DNA of 64,000 bases from Pseudoalteromonas distincta (GCF_000814675.1 NZ_JWIG01000001.1:632471-696470), one strand, 5' to 3'; positions 8,162 to 18,764 are shown, numbered from the stretch's first letter. The notes: generated by a model not told the origin, from the sequence alone. Program-made: numbers and translations.

Positions 8162-9163
8162 TCACTCTATTCGTGAAACTACTTGCGCCACTAATGCCGG
8201 TGCCAGCATATAACCATGACGATATAAGCCGTTAATGCTAATTACATTGCCAACTTGTGATACTTCTGGGCGGTTATCGCTAAATGCAGGGCGTAATCCG
8301 GTTTGAATATTAAGTAGCCGTGCTTCGGCAAATCCGCTGTGTACGGTATAAGCCGCTGAAAGTAACTCAAGAGTTGATCGCACTGTTGCGGCGCCGCTAT
8401 CTTGCGATTCTATTTCGGTCGCACCAATTACATATTCATGATTAGGTTTAGGCGCTATATAAATTGGGTAACGCGGATGCATTAAACGCACAGGTCGCGT
8501 TAAATTTACTTCAGGTGCATATAGTCTTGCGACTTCACCGCGCACACCTCTAAGCGGTTTATCGCTTTTAGCACCAAGCCCACGACAATCTATAATATAG
8601 TCAAATGGCCGATTATTTATTTCGCCGTTTTTAATGGTTACGCGCTGGTTAAACACACACTTAACTTTGCGCTTGTTGAGCATGGTAAAACTTGCTTTAT
8701 AAAAGGCTTGGTTATCTATTTGCCCCTCGCAGGGTAAAAATAGACCTTGATTAAACCGATTAGCAAGCTCTGGCTCTAACTGCGCTATTTGCTGAGCATT
8801 CAATGCCTGAGCGCTTTGCCCTGCTATAGGCTTTATTCTCTGGGTAAAGCTTTGTAGGTCGCCTTTATCTTGCTGATGCGCAACGACCAATGTGCCTTGC
8901 TGCTGAAAAAACACATCCCCCTCAAGTCCACTCACTATTTCTGGCCAGCGCTTCATTGAATCAAGCCCCATTAAAGCTAAATCAGCCTCGCATAACACCG
9001 ACTCAGCCAGCGGTGCCAGCATGGCTGCTGCCACTTTACCGGCGCTATTTGGGGTTTGCTCATCGTCTGCTTCAAACACCGTTACATGATGCAACTTACT
9101 TAGCTCAAGGGCAGCTAAGCGCCCTGCTAAACCAAAACCCACCACAGCAATGTTATAAAACAT
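8162..9163 (-). CDS. thiO: Glycine oxidase ThiO
   Basis: FAD-dependent amine oxidase that converts glycine to the imine used by ThiG, with O2 as oxidant. The N-terminal Rossmann motif is VVGFGLAGRLAALE followed by an acidic FEAD end of the second strand. RGVRGEVARL, YIAPKPNHEYVIGATE and GLRPAFSDNRPEV are typical of the DAO family. The start at 9163 is supported by GGAGG five bases upstream of ATG and by the proximity of the FAD motif; an earlier in-frame ATG at 9208 lies inside the hairpin repeat at 9187-9250. About 333 residues. Confidence 0.94.
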   Translation of the reverse strand: MFYNIAVVGFGLAGRLAALELSKLHHVTVFEADDEQTPNSAGKVAAAMLAPLAESVLCEADLALMGLDSMKRWPEIVSGLEGDVFFQQQGTLVVAHQQDKGDLQSFTQRIKPIAGQSAQALNAQQIAQLEPELANRFNQGLFLPCEGQIDNQAFYKASFTMLNKRKVKCVFNQRVTIKNGEINNRPFDYIIDCRGLGAKSDKPLRGVRGEVARLYAPEVNLTRPVRLMHPRYPIYIAPKPNHEYVIGATEIESQDSGAATVRSTLELLSAAYTVHSGFAEARLLNIQTGLRPAFSDNRPEVSQVGNVISINGLYRHGYMLAPALVAQVVSRIE

Positions 9164-9186
9164 AAAACCTCCAAAAGCAGTTATTA

Positions 9187-9250
9187 GTAGGTGCGAATTC
9201 ACTCGCACTTCTTCAATATTTAAAGAAGCGAGGTATAAAACCTCACCTAC
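9187..9250. repeat. REP-B pair (BIME) inside the thi operon
   Basis: Paired hairpins between thiC and thiO. GTAG is followed by GTGCGA-ATTCAC-TCGCAC, then the oppositely facing GAGGT-ATAAA-ACCTC closes with CACCTAC. This is the same element as in the array at 45609-46376. On the operon mRNA it would form two stem-loops in the 106-base thiC-thiO gap. Confidence 0.9.
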
Positions 9251-9269
9251 ATCTGTATCTAACTTCTTG

Positions 9270-11237
<1,968 letters not shown>

Positions 11238-11283
11238 TTAAGGGTTGTCTTGTCAGATATTCCGAGGAATAGAGAAAGATCGT

Positions 11284-11305
11284 AAAGTAGCGTACATGCT
11301 ACTTT
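11284..11305. other. Perfect 8-bp inverted repeat in the thiC leader
   Basis: AAAGTAGC-GTACAT-GCTACTTT lies between the riboswitch terminator and the thiC start. It could be an RNA hairpin or an operator; the sequence does not say which. Its loop is six bases and no T-run follows. Confidence 0.5.
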
Positions 11306-11343
11306 GCAGCCTAAAATAAACAAAATCGCTTTATTGTGCGCAT

Positions 11344-11475
11344 AAAAAAAGACGCACAAGCGTCCCATTTTAGGCAGCTTGTTCCCTACGCAGGTATTAA
11401 CCTGATCAGGTTCACGGATCCCGCTTTCGCGATCTCAGCCAAAAACTAATTACTTAGCTTTGGCACTCCGACAAG
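11344..11475 (-). promoter_or_regulatory. TPP riboswitch (THI box) with intrinsic terminator
   Basis: On the minus strand the aptamer runs from CTTGTCGGAGTGCC (11475 downward) through GGCTGAGATCGC and GATCCGTGAACCTGATCAGG to ACCTGCGTAGGGAACAAG (ending 11378). These are the conserved segments of the THI element. Closely after it, GACGC-TTGT-GCGTC followed by seven T (11364 to 11344) is an intrinsic terminator. This fits control of transcription termination: thiamine pyrophosphate would favour the terminator and switch off thiC-thiF. Confidence 0.97.
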
Positions 11476-11479
11476 TATT

Positions 11480-11508
11480 GATATATAAATTCTGTTCGTT
11501 AATTTGAA
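11480..11508 (-). promoter_or_regulatory. Probable thi operon promoter
   Basis: TTCAAA (11503-11508) and TATATC (11480-11485) lie 17 bp apart on the minus strand, placing a transcription start just before the riboswitch aptamer. Each hexamer matches the sigma-70 consensus at four of six positions, so it is a reasonable but unproven choice. Confidence 0.4.
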
Positions 11509-11587
11509 GGTGTTATCCATCAAATCTGCGCTGAGTGTACGTCAGTTAAAAACTGCCCGCAAGGGGCTGTTTTTCAAAAACTTAAAA

Positions 11588-11986
11588 TTATTTAGGGATA
11601 AACACAAATGTTTGCTCGCCTTGCATGACTAATTGCTGGTCTTGCATTTTAAGCTCGGCACCTTGCTTTAAGGCTTGTAATAACTGCTGCTCAAACTCAT
11701 CAAGGTCTTCGCCGCACGACTTGCGCGTCATTCCTAATTTACTTACGGTAAGGTTACTTTCTTCAAGCGAGCCCTCACCAAAAAATTTGTTACAGCCAGC
11801 AAAACCGTTTACTTGCAGCGCTTCAATAAAGCTCATTGATGCATTAAACGAAGGTGGAATTGCTAAACCATCAACACGTGATAATTGCCATTGGGTGTAT
11901 TTAAGCTGCTCACTGGTAACCGTCCCTGTTGATGCGCAACCAACACATAAACCGACTATAAGCATCGGTATTGCTGCTAATTTCAT
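11588..11986 (-). CDS. META (HslJ-like) domain lipoprotein
   Basis: 132 residues. The N-terminus is a lipoprotein-type signal (hydrophobic core, then VGLCVGC|AS, a lipobox with Cys in place of the usual Leu at -3). The mature part is a META domain: the opening YTQWQLSRVDG, the central GFAGCNKFFGEG, and the strand LGMTRKSC are characteristic of HslJ/META proteins. Family members are envelope proteins linked to stress or unknown functions. It follows the thi leader region but on the same strand with its own upstream gap, so it is probably transcribed separately. Confidence 0.8.
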   Translation of the reverse strand: MKLAAIPMLIVGLCVGCASTGTVTSEQLKYTQWQLSRVDGLAIPPSFNASMSFIEALQVNGFAGCNKFFGEGSLEESNLTVSKLGMTRKSCGEDLDEFEQQLLQALKQGAELKMQDQQLVMQGEQTFVFIPK

Positions 11987-12112
11987 GCTACTACTAACTA
12001 ATTGTCTAATTAATGTAATAGTAACAATATTTATGCCCTTTATCCGTTAAAAATGCATGTTTTAAATGTAAATTTTTGTTCTATGATAGTTTAAAAGTTG
12101 TCCGATTAAGTA

Positions 12113-12511
12113 CTAAGTTGTAGTTTTGAATACGTTATCTATTTGCTCTGGTAAAAATGGCCTACCTTTTTCATTAACAGACGTTCCTATAACCAGTGCA
12201 TTGAGCATTACTTTTTCATCGTTTTTACGTATAACCGTTTGCTTAAAGGCAAATTTTAAACGGCTAATACGCTGCGGCTCTACAACCACATAAAATTCAT
12301 CACCTGGTAATAGAGAATGCTTATAATCCATTTCGCTGCGCATCACGACTAGGTTAATTTTATCTTTTGCTAACTGAGCAAAATCAATACCGTGTGCGTA
12401 CAAGAACTCATGTCGAGCATGCTCTAAATAATTAAAATAGACGCTGTTGTTTACAATACCTTGTAAGTCACATTCGTAATCACGTACCTTGAAGTCAACT
12501 TTAAAGGTCAT
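12113..12511 (-). CDS. Acyl-CoA thioesterase, 4HBT hotdog family
   Basis: 132-residue hotdog-fold protein. VRDYECDLQGIVNNSVYFNYLEHARHEF has the 4-hydroxybenzoyl-CoA thioesterase layout, in which an Asp followed by G-V/I-V-xN sits at the active site, as in FadM and YbgC. The likely role is hydrolysis of acyl-CoA or acyl-ACP thioesters; the exact substrate cannot be read from the sequence. It is divergent from the TonB-dependent receptor across about 100 bp. Not in a tol-pal cluster, so the name ybgC is not applied. Confidence 0.82.
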   Translation of the reverse strand: MTFKVDFKVRDYECDLQGIVNNSVYFNYLEHARHEFLYAHGIDFAQLAKDKINLVVMRSEMDYKHSLLPGDEFYVVVEPQRISRLKFAFKQTVIRKNDEKVMLNALVIGTSVNEKGRPFLPEQIDNVFKTTT

Positions 12512-12613
12512 ATTAGTAATCCTGATTATTTAACGTATAATTGCCGCGTTTATAGCACATGTGTTTAAATAATTGCTACCATACGAGTCCCTAAAATGGA
12601 GTTAAGTAACCCA

Positions 12614-14713
12614 ATGAACTTACGTTTGTCTTTAATTACTGCCGCACTTTTACCGCTGCTTGGTGCACCAATTGCAGCTAACGCTGATGATAGCGACCTA
12701 GAAAGAATTGTTGTAACTGGCGATTTTCAGCGCGAAAGCATTCAAACTTTAAGCGCGAGTGCGAGCTTATTCAGCGAAGATGAAATTAATCAACGTGGTG
12801 CAAGTTACTTAGACGAAATGTTAGGCAGTACCGCCAATGTAAATTTTGCATCTGGTGCATCACGTGGTCGTTATATTCAAATTCGTGGCGTGGGACTTCG
12901 TTCACAATTTGTAGACCCTATTAATCCATCTGTAGGCTTAGTTATTGATGGTATTAACTATTCTGGCCTTGGTGGCAGTTCATTATTATTTGATATAGAC
13001 CAAGTAGAAATTTATCGTGGCCCACAAGGTACACGCTTTGGCGCAGACGGTATGGCCGGTATGATCCAAATGGGTTCAGCTAAAGCCACAAGCGATCCAA
13101 GCTTAAAATTACAAGTAGGTGCTGGCACATACAACACCCGCGAAGCAGGCATTGCAGCAAGCACAGGCTTAACAGATGACACTAGCGCACGCGTTAGCTA
13201 CTTTCGCAGAAAGTCAGACGGTTACGTAGATAATCTGTACTTAAATGACGAAACACAAAATCAAGACGAACAAGTAGCCCGCTTTAAATTAAACAGCCAG
13301 CTTACAAAGCATTTAAATACTGAGTTAAACCTTCACTATATTGATATAAACAACGGCTATGATGCGTTTACGCTTGATAACAGCCGCAATAGTGTTGCCG
13401 ATGAACCAGGCCAAGATAATCAACAAAGCTACGCAATAGGCGTTAATAATACTTACACGGGTTTTGACGCTTTTGATGTAAATTTAAACCTGTCGGCTAT
13501 TGATACCGAATTACTTTACAGCTTTGACGAAGACTGGGTATGTAACGATACAAGTGAGCCAAAGTTATGTGCTGCAGGTTTACATCCTGATGGATACAGC
13601 TCAACCGATCTTTACAGCCGCGATCGCGACGATCAGTCTGTAGATTTACAATTTAACTCTAAAACAGGTAACTGGGTTGCGGGTATTTATTACCAAAACC
13701 GTGACGTTGATTTAGAGCGCCAATACACATGGTTAGCAAGCCCATTTTCTTCAACTTACGAAACGAGTAATGTTGCAGTATATGGTCAAGTAGCGACACC
13801 AATTGGTCCTAAAACAACATTAATTACAGGTTTACGTGTAGAGCAATACCAAGGCGACTACACCGATAGCAATGGCTTTATACAAGATACTGACGATGTA
13901 ATGGTTGGCGGTAAAATAGCGCTTGAATATCAAGTAATTGATCGCACTATGATCTACACCAGCATAACCCGTGGCTACAAAGCCGGCGGTATTAATTCAG
14001 AAGCCCTCGCTAAAGCAAAAGATGAAGGCTTAAACCTAAGCGCTGATTTTTTCCAGCAACACACCAGTTTCGACCCTGAATATTTATGGAGCGGCGAATT
14101 TGGTGTTAAAGGTTCATCACTTGATGACAAATTTACACTTCGCTTAGCAGCATTTTACATGCACCGCGACGATATTCAGTTAAAAGCATGGCAAGTAGAA
14201 GGTCAGCAATTTACCGGTTATGTTGATAACGCAAGTTCTGGTAGCAACTACGGACTTGAAGTTGAAGGTAGTTACCAACTAACTGATAATCTATTTTTAA
14301 CAGGTAGTGCTGGTTACTTAAACACCGAAATAGACGACTTTGTGACACAGTCAGGCTTAAATCAAGACGGTCGTGAGCAAGCACAGTCACCTAAATACCA
14401 GTATGCGTTTACTGCTCGCTATAACTTTACTAATGCATTTTACGGTATGGTTGGTATTGAAGGTAAGGACGATTACTACTTCTCAGATAGTCACAATTCA
14501 CAAGCACCAAGCAGCAACTTAGTTAATTTAAGCTTTGGCTACGAAGCTGACATGTGGGCAGTACGCGCATGGGCTCGTAACGTGTTTGACGAAACAGTCC
14601 CTACACGTGGTTTTGAGTTTGGTAACGATCCACAAGATGGTTACGCAACGCATACCTACACACAATTAGGTGAGCCTCGCGTAGCAGGTGTTACGTTTAC
14701 ACTTAATCTGTAA
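12614..14713 (+). CDS. TonB-dependent receptor, substrate unknown
   Basis: 699-residue outer membrane receptor. MNLRLSLITAALLPLLGAPI begins a signal peptide cut near ANA|DD. ERIVVTGDF is the TonB box region; the plug domain contains QIRGVGLR, GLVIDGIN and VEIYRGPQGT; the C-terminal beta-barrel ends VAGVTFTLNL with a terminal aromatic-poor strand. The start at 12614 is preferred because the signal peptide begins there and GGAG lies 12 bases upstream; ATG at 12596 is possible. It is most like receptors annotated for iron or vitamin uptake. No THI box or Fur-like site was found upstream, so a link to thiamine is only suggested by position. Confidence 0.88.
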   Translation: MNLRLSLITAALLPLLGAPIAANADDSDLERIVVTGDFQRESIQTLSASASLFSEDEINQRGASYLDEMLGSTANVNFASGASRGRYIQIRGVGLRSQFVDPINPSVGLVIDGINYSGLGGSSLLFDIDQVEIYRGPQGTRFGADGMAGMIQMGSAKATSDPSLKLQVGAGTYNTREAGIAASTGLTDDTSARVSYFRRKSDGYVDNLYLNDETQNQDEQVARFKLNSQLTKHLNTELNLHYIDINNGYDAFTLDNSRNSVADEPGQDNQQSYAIGVNNTYTGFDAFDVNLNLSAIDTELLYSFDEDWVCNDTSEPKLCAAGLHPDGYSSTDLYSRDRDDQSVDLQFNSKTGNWVAGIYYQNRDVDLERQYTWLASPFSSTYETSNVAVYGQVATPIGPKTTLITGLRVEQYQGDYTDSNGFIQDTDDVMVGGKIALEYQVIDRTMIYTSITRGYKAGGINSEALAKAKDEGLNLSADFFQQHTSFDPEYLWSGEFGVKGSSLDDKFTLRLAAFYMHRDDIQLKAWQVEGQQFTGYVDNASSGSNYGLEVEGSYQLTDNLFLTGSAGYLNTEIDDFVTQSGLNQDGREQAQSPKYQYAFTARYNFTNAFYGMVGIEGKDDYYFSDSHNSQAPSSNLVNLSFGYEADMWAVRAWARNVFDETVPTRGFEFGNDPQDGYATHTYTQLGEPRVAGVTFTLNL

Positions 14714-14754
14714 AGCATAGCCGTTGGCTTTCAAATGAAAGCTACAGCAAGCAA

Positions 14755-14797
14755 TAAAAAAACACCGCGTTTAATTTAAACGCGGTGTTTTTATTTG
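14755..14797 (+). terminator. Intrinsic terminator after the TonB receptor
   Basis: ACACCGCGTTTAA-TT-TTAAACGCGGTGT forms a near-perfect stem of about 12 bp with A-runs before and TTTT after, about 45 bases beyond the receptor stop. Potentially bidirectional, also serving epmA. Confidence 0.88.
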
Positions 14798-14974
14798 TAA
14801 GTGAGGTTTTATACCTCGCTTATTTATAAAGTTAAATTACATGAGCGCGAAATAAATTCGCACCTACAGGTTTGCCGTAGGTTGTTGGGGTTGATGTTTA
14901 TTGTAGGTGAGGTTTTATACCTCGCTTATTTATAAAGTTAATTTACATGAGCGCGAAATAAATTCGCACCTACA
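14796..14974. repeat. Two tandem REP-B pairs
   Basis: Two copies 106 bp apart (14796-14868 and 14902-14974). Each has GTGAGGT-TTTAT-ACCTC facing GCGAA-ATAAA-TTCGC and is bounded by TGTAGGTG (TGTAAGTG in the first) and CACCTACA. They have the opposite order to the units at 45609-46376 and fill the gap between the receptor gene and epmA. Confidence 0.88.
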
Positions 14975-15004
14975 GGTTTTCCACCTACACCTACAAGTCA
15001 AGCA

Positions 15005-15979
15005 TCAGGCTCTTTGCACATCAAACGCGATTACGTCTTTAATTTTTTCTTTATTTGTAGCGAGCATTACAAGCCTATCTATACCCAAAGCCACCCCTGC
15101 GCACTGAGGTAATCCATGCTCCAGCGCTTTAATTAAACGCGTATCCATTGGCACTTGCTTTAAACCGTTTTCAGCACGGTATGCGTTATCTTCATTAAAA
15201 CGCTTAGCTTGCTCGCTGGCATTTGTGAGTTCGTTAAAGCCATTCGCCAATTCCATATTTTTATAATAAAGCTCAAAGCGCCCTGCTACGCGTGTATCGT
15301 GTTCACAAATTTGTGCAAGTGCCGCTTGAGAAGCTGGAAAATGATACACAAAACATGGCTTATCTTGTCCTATTGTAGGCTCCACTTTCATACAAAATAA
15401 TAATTGTAGTAAGGTATCTTTATGCGTTTCATTTTGAGCTATATCAGCAAATCCATGCTCACACGCTAGTTGCTTTAATTGCTCTATGTTCGCTGTTAGC
15501 GGATCGAGCCCAAGTGCTTGTTCAAACGCTTGCTGATAAGTAAGCCTTGTTGCCGGCTCAACATCTAAAACAAGCCGCATTAGTTCATCCATTTCATCCA
15601 TAAGTGCAAATTCATCAAAGCCTGGGCGATACCATTCAAGCATTGTAAATTCGGGATTGTGATGACTACCTGCTTCTTCATTTCTAAATGCTTTACAAAG
15701 CTGAAAAATAGCGCCTGAGCCTGCTGCTAACAAGCGTTTCATAGCAAACTCTGGAGATGTTTGTAAAAAAAGAGGGAGCCCACCTGCGTGCCCTGGACCT
15801 ACAAATGTGGTGTTAAAACTGGCCAAATGCACATCGGTTACACTGGCACTGCTTAAGCTCGGCGTTTCTACTTCCATTACATCACGTGCATAAAAAAACT
15901 CACGAATGCTACGTAATATCGCTGCACGTTGTTTTAGTGTTTCAATGCTTGCGCTTGGGGCCCAAAGATCTGCTGACAT
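15005..15979 (-). CDS. epmA: EF-P--(R)-beta-lysine ligase EpmA
   Basis: Paralogue of the catalytic domain of class II lysyl-tRNA synthetase that joins (R)-beta-lysine to Lys34 of EF-P instead of to tRNA. 324 residues, without the N-terminal anticodon-binding domain of LysRS. Class II motifs are visible: motif 2 in [19 protein letters not shown] and motif 3 in [29 protein letters not shown] is typical of the GenX/PoxA family. It lies 56 bp downstream of efp with a hairpin terminator between them, and its GGAG Shine-Dalgarno directly abuts the terminator T-run. Confidence 0.96.
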   Translation of the reverse strand: MSADLWAPSASIETLKQRAAILRSIREFFYARDVMEVETPSLSSASVTDVHLASFNTTFVGPGHAGGLPLFLQTSPEFAMKRLLAAGSGAIFQLCKAFRNEEAGSHHNPEFTMLEWYRPGFDEFALMDEMDELMRLVLDVEPATRLTYQQAFEQALGLDPLTANIEQLKQLACEHGFADIAQNETHKDTLLQLLFCMKVEPTIGQDKPCFVYHFPASQAALAQICEHDTRVAGRFELYYKNMELANGFNELTNASEQAKRFNEDNAYRAENGLKQVPMDTRLIKALEHGLPQCAGVALGIDRLVMLATNKEKIKDVIAFDVQRA

Positions 15980-15987
15980 ATTTTCTC

Positions 15988-16015
15988 CAAAAAAAATCCC
16001 AGCTTAAGCTGGGAT
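15988..16015 (-). terminator. Terminator or attenuator between efp and epmA
   Basis: ATCCCAGCTT/AAGCTGGGAT (15996-16015) is a perfect 20-bp palindrome followed on the minus strand by eight T, then at once GGAGAAAATATG, the ribosome site and start of epmA. Most efp transcripts should stop here; epmA would depend on read-through or on a promoter I cannot see. Confidence 0.85.
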
Positions 16016-16035
16016 TTTATAAACAATGTTAAAGC

Positions 16036-16602
16036 TTACTTAACACGGCTTACGTATTCACCGTTACGAGTGTCTACTTTAATTACTTCGCCAATTTGTA
16101 CAAATAATGGAACTCGTACCACAGCGCCTGTGCTAAGCGTTGCTGGTTTACCACCAGTGCCCGCTGTATCGCCCTTAAGGCCAGGATCTGTTTCAGTGAT
16201 CTCAAGCTCAACAAAGTTAGGTGGTGTAACAGCAATAGGGCTGCCGTTCCATAATGTGATTGTACATAAATCATTTTCAACTAACCATTTAACTGCATCG
16301 CCTAGTGCTTTTTCGTCAGCAGCAATTTGCTCAAATGTTTCGTTGTTCATGAAATGCCAAAATTCGCCGTCTGTGTATAGATACGCTAAATCTGTATCCA
16401 TTACATCAGCACCTTCAACTGATTCACCCGATTTAAAGGTTTTTTCAAGCACCTTACCAGAGATAAGTTTACGGATACGAACACGGTTGAACGCCTGGCC
16501 TTTACCAGGTTTTACCATTTCATTTTCTAAGATACTGCAAGGCTCGCCGTCCATCATAATTTTTAGGCCGCCCTTGAACTCGTTGGTGCTATAATTCGCC
16601 AT
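16036..16602 (-). CDS. efp: Elongation factor P
   Basis: Binds the ribosome between the P and E sites and relieves stalling at consecutive prolines. The 188-residue length is standard. PGKGQAF carries K34, the residue beta-lysylated by EpmA and EpmB. The C-terminal domain ends in NGEYVSRVK. All partners for the modification are adjacent: epmA downstream and epmB divergent, only 35 bp from the efp start, so their promoters overlap. Confidence 0.98.
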   Translation of the reverse strand: MANYSTNEFKGGLKIMMDGEPCSILENEMVKPGKGQAFNRVRIRKLISGKVLEKTFKSGESVEGADVMDTDLAYLYTDGEFWHFMNNETFEQIAADEKALGDAVKWLVENDLCTITLWNGSPIAVTPPNFVELEITETDPGLKGDTAGTGGKPATLSTGAVVRVPLFVQIGEVIKVDTRNGEYVSRVK

Positions 16603-16637
16603 CGTTTCCTCTATTTATATTTTTTCGAGTAATCTAC

Positions 16638-17657
16638 ATGCCAATGATACAAAGAAATGAAGCAAATTTGCATAAAAACTGGCAAAAAGAATTAGCAAAT
16701 GTAGTTACCTGCCCAAAAACCTTGCTTGAAATGGTCGGTTTATCGAGCCAAGTCCATGAAAACGACCTAAAAGCCCGTAGTTTATTTCCGGTACGCGTGC
16801 CTATCCCTTTTATAAAAAAAATACGCAAAGGCGATCCAAACGATCCTCTTTTGCTACAAGTTATGCCACGTCATCAAGAATTTTTAACTAAGTCGGGTTT
16901 TAATAAAGATCCCCTACTTGAGCAAGATAACGAACAACCCGGCCTTTTACATAAGTATAAATCACGTGTTTTAGTAATGTTTAAAACCGGCTGTGCAGTC
17001 AATTGTCGTTACTGCTTTAGAAGGCATTTTCCGTATCAAGAAAACCAACTTAATAAAAAAAGCCTGCTTGAAACACTAAGCTACATAAAATCAGATGCCA
17101 ATATAAACGAAGTGATTTTAAGTGGTGGCGATCCGCTGATGGCCAAAGACGATGCAATAAGTTGGTTTTTAGATGAGCTTGAGCAATTACCACAAATAAA
17201 ACGAATGCGAATTCATAGCCGCTTGCCAGTAGTTATACCCACGCGGGTTACCGATGAGTTATGTGAGAGATTAGCAAAATCGCCATTAAAAATTATTTTT
17301 ATTAATCATATAAACCACGCCAACGAAATAGACGCTGACTTTAAAGCAGCCATGCAAAAGCTTAAACAAGCAAACGTAACGCTTTTAAACCAAGCTGTAA
17401 TTTTAAAAGATGTGAACGATACGCTCGATGCGCAAATAAATTTAAGCGAAGCGTTATTTGACGCAGACGTATTACCGTATTATTTGTATTTGCTCGATAA
17501 AGTTGAAGGGGCCAGCCACTTTGATATTAACGAAGAAGACGCAATAAAAATAATGGCAGAGCTATTAAAAGCCCTGCCTGGATTTTTAGTGCCTAAGTTA
17601 GTGAGAGAAATAGGTGGTCAAAAAAGCAAAACACCTATCGATCTTAAACTAATTTAA
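16638..17657 (+). CDS. epmB: EF-P beta-lysylation protein EpmB (lysine 2,3-aminomutase family)
   Basis: Radical SAM, PLP-dependent enzyme that converts (S)-alpha-lysine to (R)-beta-lysine for EpmA. 339 residues. CAVNCRYCFRRHFPY near 118 holds the CxxxCxxC cluster motif; SGGDPLMAKD near 154 and NHINHANE near 226 match E. coli EpmB closely, as does the end IGGQKSKTPIDLKL. Divergent from efp. The last 4 bases overlap the stop of the small convergent gene at 17654. Confidence 0.97.
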   Translation: MPMIQRNEANLHKNWQKELANVVTCPKTLLEMVGLSSQVHENDLKARSLFPVRVPIPFIKKIRKGDPNDPLLLQVMPRHQEFLTKSGFNKDPLLEQDNEQPGLLHKYKSRVLVMFKTGCAVNCRYCFRRHFPYQENQLNKKSLLETLSYIKSDANINEVILSGGDPLMAKDDAISWFLDELEQLPQIKRMRIHSRLPVVIPTRVTDELCERLAKSPLKIIFINHINHANEIDADFKAAMQKLKQANVTLLNQAVILKDVNDTLDAQINLSEALFDADVLPYYLYLLDKVEGASHFDINEEDAIKIMAELLKALPGFLVPKLVREIGGQKSKTPIDLKLI

Positions 17658-17863
17658 ACATATATATTTACGTTGTTACCCAATGATGCAGTTACCGACT
17701 TAGCCGGTGTTTGTGCACTTGACGATTGTGCAGCACCTTCAATAAGTGCAAGTGCTGCTGCGCCATCTGCTAGTTGCTGCTTTTTAGATAAAGCAGCGCT
17801 ATAAAGCTCACTGCCTTGGCCTGAGCCAGAAACAGCGGGTAAACTTGTGCCTGATATATTCAT
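17654..17863 (-). CDS. Small protein, possible YjfB-type motility protein
   Basis: 69 residues, rich in Ala, Ser and Gln, no membrane segment. The layout (short MNISG start, a central helix of small residues, and a C-terminus reading LGNNVNIYV) resembles the YjfB putative motility family, whose members end in LGxNIDI-like segments. This is a likeness by eye only. It is convergent with epmB, and the two stop codons overlap by 4 bases. A short, weak AGG lies upstream of the ATG. It could also be an unrelated hypothetical protein. Confidence 0.5.
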   Translation of the reverse strand: MNISGTSLPAVSGSGQGSELYSAALSKKQQLADGAAALALIEGAAQSSSAQTPAKSVTASLGNNVNIYV

Positions 17864-17934
17864 ATAACAAACCTGACTTTTAAATGTAATCCAAGTATTA
17901 TGTCGGCCATGCAGTACAAAGCTTTAGGAAAACC

Positions 17935-18225
17935 ATGGATTCAATTATTGAACAACTCAATACTAATTTAAAAATTGTTTATCGTCAGGCGCTTGATGCC
18001 GACAAAAAACTCGATGAACTACAACAGCAAGGCCATGGCAAATTTAAAGCCTTATTTGCACAAGATGCTGGTTTTAGCTTTGAAGCTAAACGTTTTAAGC
18101 CGTACGTTCTTGACGTAGCCGCTGACGTTGAAAGCTTATCTAACGATGGTTTTGATGAAGAAAAACTTAAAACAACCGTTATTAAGTTACAACAAATACT
18201 CACGCTGTTAGCTACTTTTAAGTAA
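17935..18225 (+). CDS. Hypothetical protein, 96 residues
   Basis: Not recognised. The sequence is mostly helical and charged, with a heptad-like opening (IIEQLNTNLKIVYRQALDADKKLDELQQ) and a leucine-rich end (KLQQILTLLATF). It has no signal peptide or membrane segment, so it is probably a small cytosolic helical protein. It is preceded by AGGAAA and ends just before a strong terminator, both of which favour a real gene. Divergent from the small gene at 17654. Confidence 0.7.
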   Translation: MDSIIEQLNTNLKIVYRQALDADKKLDELQQQGHGKFKALFAQDAGFSFEAKRFKPYVLDVAADVESLSNDGFDEEKLKTTVIKLQQILTLLATFK

Positions 18226-18235
18226 AGCTTAAAAA

Positions 18236-18268
18236 TAAAAATGCCGCTATTTAGCGGCATTTTTATTT
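18236..18268. terminator. Bidirectional terminator
   Basis: ATGCCGCTA-TT-TAGCGGCAT with A-rich sequence before and TTTTTATTTT after. It lies between the convergent genes ending at 18225 (plus) and 18273 (minus) and can serve both. Confidence 0.92.
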
Positions 18269-18272
18269 TAAG

Positions 18273-18764
18273 TTAATCTAAACTTGGTAATATTTGCTCA
18301 CCAAACCACTCTGTTAATAAGCGTTTTTCGTAATATAGTGATTCGTCGCGGCCCATTTTAATTTTATCCATAAAGCCCATATCTTTGAGCTCCACATCAG
18401 TATCTTTACTAAGCACTGTACCGTCGTTATCGGTTAACGAATAATTAAGCTTAATGCGTGGAAAGTATATTGGTTTTACTACACGAATTTCCTCCATACC
18501 ACCATAACGCACATCTCCCGCTAAATCTAAATCAGTAAACTCTACGTTTAACTTATAATCTTTTGGTAGTTGCTCAGCTAATTTAGACATATGTTTTTCA
18601 AAACTTGCCGCAATACTTTTGTGATACGAGCCCTTAGCTTGGTTAGACGCTCGCACATCACGATAATCATTAAAGTCATTCCATTTAACAACAGACTCAC
18701 CAGCATGGGCAAGCGCAGGTAATGCGATACACATTGTTGTTGCTATTTTTTTAACTAAATTCAT
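18273..18764 (-). CDS. DUF3016 domain-containing exported protein
   Basis: 163 residues from the ATG at 18764, chosen because GGAGAAAGAT precedes it; the open frame extends further to 18788 without support. MNLVKKIATTMCIALPALAHA is a signal peptide cut after AHA. The mature protein (VKWNDFNDYRDVRASNQ, then DLAGDVRYGG and IRVVKPIYFPRIKLNYSL) matches the DUF3016 family as I recall it: periplasmic proteins of unknown function common in Alteromonadales and Shewanella. Confidence 0.75.
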   Translation of the reverse strand: MNLVKKIATTMCIALPALAHAGESVVKWNDFNDYRDVRASNQAKGSYHKSIAASFEKHMSKLAEQLPKDYKLNVEFTDLDLAGDVRYGGMEEIRVVKPIYFPRIKLNYSLTDNDGTVLSKDTDVELKDMGFMDKIKMGRDESLYYEKRLLTEWFGEQILPSLD

